Origin: Pelagicoccus sp. | GTDB taxonomy: Bacteria; Verrucomicrobiota; Verrucomicrobiia; Opitutales; Opitutaceae | Direction of reading: 5' to 3' | Assembly (NCBI GenBank): GCA_028284635.1 | Contig: JANQRJ010000014.1 | Span: 1-64,000, forward strand | Length of the DNA stretch: 64,000 bases | Shown: positions 43,959 to 51,708 of the stretch, piece by piece | Layout: each line of letters begins with the position of its first letter | Position numbering within the stretch: the stretch's first letter is position 1 | The notes under the pieces: generated by a model | The model's input: only the letters and a program-made list of their open reading frames with translations | The model's database searches: none | What the model was told of the DNA's origin: nothing | Made by a program: the position numbers and the translations under genes

Positions 43959-43973
43959 CGCAGATTTTCGTCC

Positions 43974-44057
43974 CCCGTAGCGCGGAGCTTCAGCCCGCGT
44001 CCGCAATGCAGGATGATCTATTCTCTGTGGACGCGGGCTGAAGCTCCGCGCTACGGG
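43974..44057. repeat. REP-like perfect 29-bp inverted pair between rsmE and rsmD
   Basis: Arms 43974-44002 and 44029-44057 are exact reverse complements (core GTAGCGCGGAGCTTCAGCCC) with a 26-bp loop. It is the best-preserved member of the main repeat family. It lies exactly between two convergent genes and touches the rsmD stop codon. Confidence 0.92.
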
Positions 44058-44609
44058 CTAGGCCCGCTCTATGAGGCAGGCGGTTGGTTGGTCGATCCCT
44101 TTGCCGAGACGTTTGCGAAGCGTCCATCCGGGGGCCGTAGGCTCGATCTGCCCTGGAGTTTCGAATACGATGAGACCGTTGGGGGCGAGGGTTTGATCGA
44201 AGATCTCGAAGAGGCGGTTCTCGATTTTCGCGATTAGCTCGTAGGGTGGATCGACGAAGATGATATCGTAGCGTTCGGCAGGTGGGGTCCATCTGAGGGC
44301 GTCAGAGGTGACTATTTTCGTATCCAGTTTTTCCTGCATGCTTTTGGCAACTATGGCTATATTGCTTGAAATCATGGTGGTGGCGCGGCGATTGAGCTCT
44401 ACGAAGGTGGCGTGTTGGGCTCCACGGCTTAGGGCTTCGAGACCATAGGCGCCGGTGCCGGCGAAGAGGTCGCAGACTCGGGCGTTTTCGATCCGCCTTC
44501 CGATGCTGGAGAAGATGCCTTGGCGCAGCTTGTCCATGGCAGGTCGATGGACCGCTTTCTTGTCGACGCGCAGGGTGACGCCGCGGGCTTTGCCTCCGGA
44601 GATTCTCAT
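44058..44609 (-). CDS. rsmD: 16S rRNA (guanine-966-N2)-methyltransferase
   Basis: The 183-aa SAM-dependent methyltransferase starts MRISGGKARG and has the SAM loop DLFAGTGAYGLEALSRGA and the catalytic IIFVDPPYELI motif (DPPY), both diagnostic for RsmD. It modifies G966 of 16S rRNA. It is divergent from the AraC regulator gene 76 bp away. Its stop codon abuts the REP-like pair. Confidence 0.94.
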   Translation of the reverse strand: MRISGGKARGVTLRVDKKAVHRPAMDKLRQGIFSSIGRRIENARVCDLFAGTGAYGLEALSRGAQHATFVELNRRATTMISSNIAIVAKSMQEKLDTKIVTSDALRWTPPAERYDIIFVDPPYELIAKIENRLFEIFDQTLAPNGLIVFETPGQIEPTAPGWTLRKRLGKGIDQPTACLIERA

Positions 44610-44685
44610 GGGAACATAGTGAGTTGCGAGTTTTGAAGAGTGAAGGTTTTAGCTCTTTGGAGATTTGGTCGATGAGGTGCTTCGG

Positions 44686-45603
44686 ATGCATTTGCAAGTT
44701 CGGCATTTGACCTTCGACTGCTCTTCTTCAGGCTGCTATCAAATGTCAGACGAGGATCTAGAGGCGGTATCCAAGGAGGTAAGCCAACCGCTGGAAGCGA
44801 GTTTCCCTCAGTATGGCATCGCTTTGCTCGAAAGCCACCATGCCCAGGATTTTCGCATGGATTGGACGCGACATCCGTTCGTCAAGATACTTTCCATCAT
44901 CAACGGCAATGGCTACTTAAGGACCCGAGAGCACGAGATCGAGATCGAGCCGGGCGATTTTTTGTTGGTGCCGGAGCAGGAAGCTCACCGTCTCGTTGAC
45001 CGTCCTAAGATGCCGCTTTCGCTGCATATCGTTTGCATCCGCGCGGATGTTTTGAAGGAGGCTCGGCAGTATGACCCGAACGCGTATTCATCCTCTTTGC
45101 GAATCCGGCAATCGCTGTCGGCCCAGCGTCTTCGCGAGCTGGTCAGGCAGCTTTTTGCAGAATGTGAGCAGGCGCGCTTGGGCTACGCGAATCTGATAAA
45201 GTCGAAGACCTTGGAGGCCTTGGTGCTTTTTCAGCGCTACGGGCGGGATCTTGCTACCCAATCGTCTGACGCTGGACGGACTACGGACGAGCGTATGCGA
45301 GACTATGTGGAGCAGCTGGGAAACGAATTCTACTTGAACGAGTCGCTCGCGAAGGCGGCGAGTCGGCTGGGCATGAGCCAGCGGAATTTCACCCTGCGCT
45401 TCCGGGAAATTGCTGGGCGGTCGCGTCAGCAGTATATCGGGAAACTCCGTATCGAGCATGCTTGCCGACTCTTGCGTGATCCTCGACGATCGATTGTCGG
45501 CATCGCTTTCGAGTGCGGCTACAATGACCTTACGACTTTCTACCGCAGCTTCAGGAAAGAGACCTCGTCTTCTCCTTGCCAGTATCGCAAAGAGAAGGAA
45601 TGA
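44686..45603 (+). CDS. AraC-family transcriptional regulator
   Basis: The 305-aa protein has an N-terminal cupin-like sensing domain (ILSIINGNGYLRTREHEIEI, then PGDFLLVPEQEAHRLVD). The two-helix-turn-helix AraC domain lies at the C-terminus (SLAKAASRLGMSQRNFTLRF, then IVGIAFECGYNDLTTFYRSF). A GAGGTG sits 8 bases before the ATG at 44686, which decides the start. It lies directly upstream of the corrinoid one-carbon operon in the same direction and is its likely regulator; the cupin domain may sense the methylated substrate. Confidence 0.9.
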   Translation: MHLQVRHLTFDCSSSGCYQMSDEDLEAVSKEVSQPLEASFPQYGIALLESHHAQDFRMDWTRHPFVKILSIINGNGYLRTREHEIEIEPGDFLLVPEQEAHRLVDRPKMPLSLHIVCIRADVLKEARQYDPNAYSSSLRIRQSLSAQRLRELVRQLFAECEQARLGYANLIKSKTLEALVLFQRYGRDLATQSSDAGRTTDERMRDYVEQLGNEFYLNESLAKAASRLGMSQRNFTLRFREIAGRSRQQYIGKLRIEHACRLLRDPRRSIVGIAFECGYNDLTTFYRSFRKETSSSPCQYRKEKE

Positions 45604-45735
45604 CTTTTCTAGCTTACTAAAGGGCTCCTTTTTAGGATAGATTTGCCGGATTCGCAAATCATTATTGCCGCAAGCGCAAAGACGCAGGCAGCTCTTTGCC
45701 TATATGATAGTCGCTCCCTGGATTTCAGGGATCGT

Positions 45736-46467
45736 ATGATAGCCGACTTTATACGCTTTGATACTGAGGTTGTTCGCCTCGCGCCGATCGTCACCTCTGA
45801 TGCGATTAAGCGGAGCATGGGCATTCCGGATGGGGAGAGGGTCAAGAAGCGCCTTCAGCGCTATATCGATGAGGTAGTCGAGATCGCCCGGGCTAAGGCG
45901 AGTCCGCGATTGATCTGGCGCTGCGGCGACGTGGAAACGGTGAAAGGGTTCTTTGGTTCCTCGCGCCGGCTGGACAAGGCCCTGCGGGGAGCGGATCGAG
46001 TTGCGGTTACCGCCTCGACTGTCGGGAGAGACTGGGAGGCTCGCGCGCTGCGGGAGAAGGATCCGATTAAGGCCTACGCGCTCGAATCCGCTTCGACGGC
46101 TTTGGCTCGGGCGAGTCTTCTTCAAACGGGGCGGGCTTTGAAGCAATGCTATTTTGCGTCGCGAATCGGCTTAAGCCTCTCGCCGGGCAACGAAGGCGTT
46201 CCGCTGTCCTTGCAGCGTGGAGTCGCGGAGTTTTTACCTCTCGAGCGGATTGGCGTTTCAATGGACCTGGAGTCGTTGTTCATGAGGCCTCTGGCTAGCG
46301 TGACGGCCATTTTTCCTATTCGTTCCCAAGAAGGCGGCGAAGAGGAGCCGGTGGAACTGTGCGATGAAACTCTTCCGAACTGTTCTCGCTGTCCCTCTGC
46401 AGGGTGCCAGCTTCGCGTCGATCCCTATCTTTCCAACCGTAACCAAATTTCAAATACTAATATCTGA
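45736..46467 (+). CDS. MetH activation-domain-like protein (corrinoid reactivation)
   Basis: The 243-aa protein resembles the SAM-binding activation domain of B12-dependent methionine synthase as a free-standing protein. Visible matches are VAVTASTVGRDWEARAL, YALESASTALARA, and LSPGNEGVPLSLQRGVAEFL followed by RIGVSMDLESLFMRPLASVT. A C-terminal cysteine cluster (CDETLPNCSRCPSAGC) is also present. It should help restore inactive cob(II)alamin by reductive methylation. The ATG at 45736 has AGGG 8 bases upstream; a TTG at 45643 would add an unconserved leader. It is 15 bp before the methyltransferase gene. Confidence 0.83.
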   Translation: MIADFIRFDTEVVRLAPIVTSDAIKRSMGIPDGERVKKRLQRYIDEVVEIARAKASPRLIWRCGDVETVKGFFGSSRRLDKALRGADRVAVTASTVGRDWEARALREKDPIKAYALESASTALARASLLQTGRALKQCYFASRIGLSLSPGNEGVPLSLQRGVAEFLPLERIGVSMDLESLFMRPLASVTAIFPIRSQEGGEEEPVELCDETLPNCSRCPSAGCQLRVDPYLSNRNQISNTNI

Positions 46468-46482
46468 CAGTCTTTTTCTGCT

Positions 46483-48279
46483 ATGATGACTTCTCTCGAG
46501 CTTATGAACGCCGTTCTCCGGATGGAGAAGGGAGATCGCATCCCGTTCTGCCCTGCCATCTACGAGCATAAGGGTTACCTCATTGGCAGAACGCCTTCCG
46601 AAATTTGCCGCAATGGCGATATTCTCGTCGAGGGTCTGGTGGCCGAATACGAACGCTACAGGCCCGACTTTCTTACGGTGGGAATCGATGTCTACAATGT
46701 CGAGGCGGAAGCCTTGGGCTGCAAGATTGTCTATTTCGACGACTCGCCTGACGTGCCGGGCGTGGAGGATTTTCCAGTCAAGGAACCCGGCGACTTCGAC
46801 AAGCTTGGTATCCCAGATCCCACTACGGATGGCCGAATGCCTCTCTATCTCGATGCAGCCAGGGAGATCCAGAATCGCTTTGGCTCGGAGGTGAAGGTTC
46901 GGGGGGCGATTACGGGTCCGTTTTCCTTGGCATCCGAGCTGGTCGGGGCGGAGAACTTCATCGTGCAAACCATGCAGAATCCGCGTTTCACGGTGAAGCT
47001 TATGGAGTTTACCGCGAAGGTGGCGGCGGAATTCGGCAAGGCGTACGTGGAGCTTGGGATCGATCCTATCATTTTCGATTCGCGGGCCATGCCGCCGCTT
47101 TGCTCGCCGCAGATCTTTCAGGATATCGTGGCACCTATCTACAAGCGGATCCTTATTCCGGAGCTGAAAAAGGCGGGAGCTAAGCATATACCGCTCATCA
47201 TTGGAGGCGATACGACGCCGATTCTCGATGCTATTATAAACACGGATGCGACTCAGATTCTCTGCGATTTCGAGGGCGATATAGAGCTTTTCAAGAAGAA
47301 GGCCTTGGCGAACAAGCTTCCTATGCGGGTGAACGTCGATCCGCGTCTGCTCCACCTCGGGACGGTCGAGAAGATTCAGGACTTCACCATGAATATTCTC
47401 AACAAGTGCTGGGATCATCCCGGATTTATCCTAGGCACTGGAGTAGCGGCCTACGATTGTCCGCCGGAAAACATCGATGCGGTGCGCGAGTGCTTGGAGA
47501 AGGACTACAGGAACTGGGAGCCGAAGCGTCCGCTTTTCAAGCAAAGGAAAGCCGAGACCGAGGCGATCGTGGTGGAGGAGGAACCCGCTTATCCCCAAGA
47601 CTTGGAGCCCGTGCTCCGAGAGTTGGCGGAGGCGATCGAGGAAGGCGAAGAGGAGGATGTCGTAGAGCTGGTGGAGGAGGCTCTGGATGACGGCATGGAT
47701 CCGGCGGATATCGTGAATCGATCCATGATTCCGGCCATGGACGTGATTGGATATCGCTTCGCTCAGAAGCAGCTTTTCGTGCCCGAGATGCTCATTGGAG
47801 CGCGTGCCATGAGCGAAGGGCTCAAGATTCTCCGTCCACTGATCGCCGAGACCGGCGCGAAGCCTGTCGGCCGCGTCTTGCTAGGCACGGTGAAGGGCGA
47901 CATTCACGACATTGGAAAGAATCTGGTGGGCATGATGCTCGAGGGAGCGGGTTTCGAGATCCTCGATCTTGGAGTCAATGTGCCCGTTGAGAAGTACATC
48001 GAAACGCTGAAGGAAGAAGGTATCCACATTCTGGGCATGTCGGCCTTGCTCACTACTACCATGAGCTACATGGGCAGGGTCGTGGAAGCGCTGAAAGAGG
48101 CGGGTATGCGTGACAGCGTCAAGGTGCTGATCGGCGGCGCCCCTATCAATCAGAAGTTTTGCGAGAAGATCGAGGCGGACTACTACGCCGAGTCGGCGGC
48201 CGATGGGGTCGTGGTGGCGAAGGCCGCGCTGGCCGACTTGCAGGAGGCGGGTGTCTTGCCGGTGGAAAGCGTGGCCTGA
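46483..48279 (+). CDS. UroD-type methyltransferase fused to corrinoid-binding domain (CmuA-like architecture)
   Basis: The 598-aa protein has an N-terminal uroporphyrinogen-decarboxylase-fold methyltransferase domain (about residues 1-345), an acidic linker (355-395), a helical cap (395-460) and a Rossmann corrinoid domain (461-598). The cobalt-ligand motif is GDIHDIGKN (His475). The same domain order and size occur in CmuA, which moves the methyl of chloromethane onto a corrinoid. In MtaA and CmuA the first domain binds zinc through HxC; here the matching place reads LIIGGDTTP (residues 238-246), with no His or Cys. Chemistry on a different methyl donor is therefore likely. It is the core gene of the operon. 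Confidence 0.9.
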   Translation: MMTSLELMNAVLRMEKGDRIPFCPAIYEHKGYLIGRTPSEICRNGDILVEGLVAEYERYRPDFLTVGIDVYNVEAEALGCKIVYFDDSPDVPGVEDFPVKEPGDFDKLGIPDPTTDGRMPLYLDAAREIQNRFGSEVKVRGAITGPFSLASELVGAENFIVQTMQNPRFTVKLMEFTAKVAAEFGKAYVELGIDPIIFDSRAMPPLCSPQIFQDIVAPIYKRILIPELKKAGAKHIPLIIGGDTTPILDAIINTDATQILCDFEGDIELFKKKALANKLPMRVNVDPRLLHLGTVEKIQDFTMNILNKCWDHPGFILGTGVAAYDCPPENIDAVRECLEKDYRNWEPKRPLFKQRKAETEAIVVEEEPAYPQDLEPVLRELAEAIEEGEEEDVVELVEEALDDGMDPADIVNRSMIPAMDVIGYRFAQKQLFVPEMLIGARAMSEGLKILRPLIAETGAKPVGRVLLGTVKGDIHDIGKNLVGMMLEGAGFEILDLGVNVPVEKYIETLKEEGIHILGMSALLTTTMSYMGRVVEALKEAGMRDSVKVLIGGAPINQKFCEKIEADYYAESAADGVVVAKAALADLQEAGVLPVESVA

Positions 48280-48315
48280 GCTTGTTTTCGATCGAGCGAC
48301 TGAGAGCGAAACAAG

Positions 48316-49575
48316 ATGATCTTCACCTTAGAAAAGTGGATTAAGGAAGCGGCCTTCGACTGCCAGACTTGCGGGCAGTGCATCCTCACCCACACCAAGC
48401 TCATCTGTCCGATGAACTGTCCGAAGGGCCTGCGCAACGGGCCTTGCGGGGGGACGTTGGACGGGAAGTGCGAGGTGATTCCGGAAATCGATTGTGTCTG
48501 GACGCGTATCGAGACAAAGAAGACGGATAAGAAATTCAAGGTTCATCTGCCGATCGATCATGAACTTTTGAATACAGCGAGCTATGTGAATCTGGTGAAC
48601 GGCAAGGACCGGGCGACGAGACTGCCTGTCGATTTCGTCGATACGCGGCATATCGTTCCGAGATCGAGCCTTTCGCGAAAGATGCTGGCTCAGGAGTTTG
48701 TGGTGACGCTTGAGATTGCCTCTCCGCGGGAGCGCCAGGGTTTGAGTCGAGTGGAGAAGATCATGAGTCGCGTCGCTCCGCGTGTTGACGCTGTGAATAC
48801 GACTACCAATGCCGGAGGGGTGCCGTCTTTGCATTCGACGGAAACGGCGGAGGTCGTCAAGGCGCATGGCGTGGAGGCGATCATCCAGTTTTGCGGACGA
48901 GACCATGACGAAATGGATTTTCTTGCGGAGTTCGAGCGGGCGATGGGAATGGGGCACCGCAATTTCCTGCTTCTCACCGGCGATTGGCTTCCCGACGAAA
49001 AGCGCGAGGTGAATCAGAATACGTGGTTTCCCATGGACAGTTCGCAGATGATTCACTTTGCGAATGAACGGTTGGAGAACTACGAGCGGCGGTTCGGTTT
49101 CGCTCCGTTTCTCGGAGTAGCGGCCAACCCCTTTTCTACGCCCATGAACATTAGTGTGGAGCGGCTGCATTTCAAAAGGGCTGCGGGAGCTCGCTTTTGC
49201 CAAACGCAGGCGATCACTCATGTGCCGACTTACAGGGAATGGTATCGCCAGTTGCGCCAAGGGCGTGAAGAGGAGCCCAAGATGACGATCCCTTCGATTC
49301 CGCTGGTAGGCAGTCGCCGCGCGTTTGGAGTGCTTTGCCGCTTGCCGGGCGTGTATGTCGACGAATCGCTCCATCGCATCATGGAGCAGAAGAGTTTCCA
49401 GGGCGCGACCTTGGAGTGGGCGTTTCGGATCGCGGAAGGCTTGGCGGAAAACGGAGCGGCCGGCATCCATGCCATGAATTTCGGAATGCCGCCCGCTCTC
49501 ATCGACGATTTTCTCGGCGAAGTAAAAGAGCGGGCAAATGTCGCTCGCTGTCGCGCGGCGAGCGCTTCTTCCTGA
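48316..49575 (+). CDS. Methylenetetrahydrofolate reductase with N-terminal MetV-like Cys-rich domain
   Basis: The 419-aa protein begins with a short cysteine-rich domain (CQTCGQC, CPMNCPKGLRNGPCGG, plus further Cys up to about residue 60), as in MetV or the C-terminal MTHFR domain. A MetF-like TIM-barrel follows (EFVVTLEIASPRERQG, LLLTGDWLPDEKRE, FLGVAANPF, RFCQTQAITHV). It interconverts methyl- and methylene-THF. In this operon it would oxidise methyl-THF formed from the substrate methyl group, 36 bp after the methyltransferase gene. The fusion order is unlike E. coli MetF. Confidence 0.86.
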   Translation: MIFTLEKWIKEAAFDCQTCGQCILTHTKLICPMNCPKGLRNGPCGGTLDGKCEVIPEIDCVWTRIETKKTDKKFKVHLPIDHELLNTASYVNLVNGKDRATRLPVDFVDTRHIVPRSSLSRKMLAQEFVVTLEIASPRERQGLSRVEKIMSRVAPRVDAVNTTTNAGGVPSLHSTETAEVVKAHGVEAIIQFCGRDHDEMDFLAEFERAMGMGHRNFLLLTGDWLPDEKREVNQNTWFPMDSSQMIHFANERLENYERRFGFAPFLGVAANPFSTPMNISVERLHFKRAAGARFCQTQAITHVPTYREWYRQLRQGREEEPKMTIPSIPLVGSRRAFGVLCRLPGVYVDESLHRIMEQKSFQGATLEWAFRIAEGLAENGAAGIHAMNFGMPPALIDDFLGEVKERANVARCRAASASS

Positions 49576-49604
49576 ATTGCATATAAACCCTTCTCTAGAA
49601 TCTC

Positions 49605-50498
49605 ATGCCAACAACCACAATCATTTCCTCGAAGTCCCACCGCGTTCGCATCGCTCCCAATCGCAAGACGGTTGTCATCGGCGAGCGCTGTAACGCCTTG
49701 GGCTATAGAAAGGTTCGTGAGACGGTGGCCCGCGGCGAATGGGACGAGGTCGTCAATCGGGCCGTCAATCAATTCGAGGCGGGAGCCGGCGTTATAAACG
49801 TCAATATGGTCGGTCTCGATATTCCCGAGAAGGTACTCTTGCCGATCGCGGTGACGGCGATTCGCTCGAAAGTCGATTGTCCGCTCTCCTTGGATTTCGG
49901 CGATCCAGAAGCTCTCGATGCGGCCTTAGGCAAGGCGGAAGGGCGTTGTCTGATAAACTCGGTTTCAGGCGAGCGCGAGAAGATGGACCAGATATTTCCT
50001 ATCGCGAAGAAGCATGGAGCTGCCATGATCGCTATGACGGCGGACGACGATGGCATCCCGTACACGCCGGAGGGGCGCCTCAAGTGTGCCTTGGATATAT
50101 TGAAGGAGGGCGAGAAGTACGGTTTCACTGTGGAGGATTTCATATTCGACTGTATCGCGATCGGAGTGGCGACGGATGTGGGAGCGGGTCGTTGCACGAT
50201 GGATACGATGCAGCTCATTCGAAAGGAGCTCGATGCCAATATTACGCTCGGGGCTTCCAATGTCAGCTTCGGGATGCCCAAGCGTAAGACGCTCGACGCG
50301 TACTATTTGGCGATTGCCATCGCCTATGGCATGAACGCTCCCATCACCGACATCACGCATCCCAGCTTGAAGTGGGCTCTGCTGACGGCGGATACGGTGA
50401 ACGGCACCGACAAGCTTGGAATGAAGTTCATCAAGGAATCTCGGATCGAAAAACGCTTGAGAGAGGAGGCTCTGGCCTCGGAGGCGGATTCGCGATGA
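49605..50498 (+). CDS. Methyltetrahydrofolate:corrinoid methyltransferase (MeTr/AcsE-like)
   Basis: The 297-aa pterin-binding TIM-barrel is related to dihydropteroate synthase. It has VVIGERCNALGYRKVRE, AGAGVINVNMVGLD, and the late NVSFGMPKRKTLDAYYLA, typical of methyl-THF:corrinoid methyltransferases such as AcsE and MtgA. It should transfer methyl from the corrinoid domain to THF, the role CmuB plays in chloromethane use. Its TGA overlaps the ATG of the amidohydrolase gene (ATGA), so the two are translated together. Confidence 0.9.
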   Translation: MPTTTIISSKSHRVRIAPNRKTVVIGERCNALGYRKVRETVARGEWDEVVNRAVNQFEAGAGVINVNMVGLDIPEKVLLPIAVTAIRSKVDCPLSLDFGDPEALDAALGKAEGRCLINSVSGEREKMDQIFPIAKKHGAAMIAMTADDDGIPYTPEGRLKCALDILKEGEKYGFTVEDFIFDCIAIGVATDVGAGRCTMDTMQLIRKELDANITLGASNVSFGMPKRKTLDAYYLAIAIAYGMNAPITDITHPSLKWALLTADTVNGTDKLGMKFIKESRIEKRLREEALASEADSR

Positions 50499-51685
50499 AA
50501 ACGTATATACGCTGCGACGCCTATTTCTCCGAACGCCCGCATTTCGGTCCCTTTTGGATCGAAATCGATAAGGATCGCTTTGGCGAGATAAGGACTGAGG
50601 AGCCTCGGGAGGAATGCGCTTCGATCCTGCATGCGGACGAGGAGGTTTACCTGTTGCCACTGCTTTCCGACACGCATGCCCATGTTTATATGAATCCCTG
50701 GCCGATATCTCCGCAGGAGCGTTCCACGCCAGGCTCAAGGGAATTGGATATCGAGATCGAGGATGGCCGCTGCCGTTTGCAAACATCTCTGAAGAAAGGC
50801 ATTGGACTGGTGCGCGATATGGGCGATCCCTTTGGGATAAACCTGGCGGTGAAGAAGCGCGTTGTCGCGAGCCCGGATGACTACCCGGCGTATCAGGTTG
50901 CGGGACCGGCGATTCATCGTCCCAAGAAGTATGGACGGTTCCTGGGCGTGAAGCGCGAGACGATGGAAGAGGTCCATGCCTTGATCGACGAGCTGGCGGA
51001 AAAGGAAAACGTCGATTTTATAAAAGTCGTTTCCACGGGAATCGTCGATTTCGCGGCGCACGAGGTGAAGCAGAAGCCTCAATACACGGCGGAAGAGCTG
51101 AAGGAGGTGGTTGCGCATGTGGAGTCGCTCGGCTTGCGGGTCGCTTCCCATTGCTCGGGACAGGAGGGTATCGACAACAATATTGCCGCAGGTATCCATT
51201 TTGTGGAGCATGCGTATTTCATTCGTCCCGATCAACGGGCGAAGATGCGCGACCAGGGCCAGCATTGGACTCCGACTTTCGCGCCAGTGTATCAGCAGGT
51301 CGCGTTTGGCGAATGCGGCTGGGATCGCGTCAGCCGTCGCAACCTTTGGAGGATTCTCGAAGAGCACAATCAAGCGATTGTGGCGGGCCATGCGGAAGGG
51401 ATGAATATACTGGCCGGTACCGATGCGGGAAGTCCAGGGGTCTCGATCGGTGACGGGCTTTTCGTCGAGCTGCGCAGCATGGCCCGTAGCGTGTCTTCAA
51501 TCGAGACGCTTCGCATCGCGACCGCCGCAAATGCGGATGCGTGCCAGCATCCTGGATACACAGGCCGAATTCGAGAGAAGGACTTCGCTTCCTTTTCCGT
51601 ATACGCTACGGCTCCCTGGCAGGACGAGGCGAAGCTGGGCAGTCCGCTCGCGGTCTACCAGAACGGGAAAGCGGTTTCCTTGTAG
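50495..51685 (+). CDS. Amidohydrolase-family metal-dependent hydrolase
   Basis: The 396-aa protein has the amidohydrolase metal motif DTHAH (His61, His63), a possible carbamylated lysine in FIKVVSTGIVD, further ligands in ASHCSGQEG and FVEHAYF, and the catalytic Asp in GTDAGSPGV. Members hydrolyse cyclic amides, imidazolones and similar bonds. Its place within a corrinoid demethylation operon, coupled by ATGA to the MeTr gene, suggests it works on the substrate before or after demethylation. The compound is unknown. Confidence 0.88.
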   Translation: MKTYIRCDAYFSERPHFGPFWIEIDKDRFGEIRTEEPREECASILHADEEVYLLPLLSDTHAHVYMNPWPISPQERSTPGSRELDIEIEDGRCRLQTSLKKGIGLVRDMGDPFGINLAVKKRVVASPDDYPAYQVAGPAIHRPKKYGRFLGVKRETMEEVHALIDELAEKENVDFIKVVSTGIVDFAAHEVKQKPQYTAEELKEVVAHVESLGLRVASHCSGQEGIDNNIAAGIHFVEHAYFIRPDQRAKMRDQGQHWTPTFAPVYQQVAFGECGWDRVSRRNLWRILEEHNQAIVAGHAEGMNILAGTDAGSPGVSIGDGLFVELRSMARSVSSIETLRIATAANADACQHPGYTGRIREKDFASFSVYATAPWQDEAKLGSPLAVYQNGKAVSL

Positions 51686-51708
51686 GGCGCGGCTTTTATC
51701 GATTTGCT

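Noticed and set aside
44610..44685. Cobalamin riboswitch before the corrinoid operon
   Set aside because: The gap is only 76 bp and lacks the B12-box; regulation by the AraC protein is more likely.
48328..49470. 380-residue minus-strand frame
   Set aside because: Antisense of the MTHFR gene; no motifs, and the plus-strand protein has clear family signatures.
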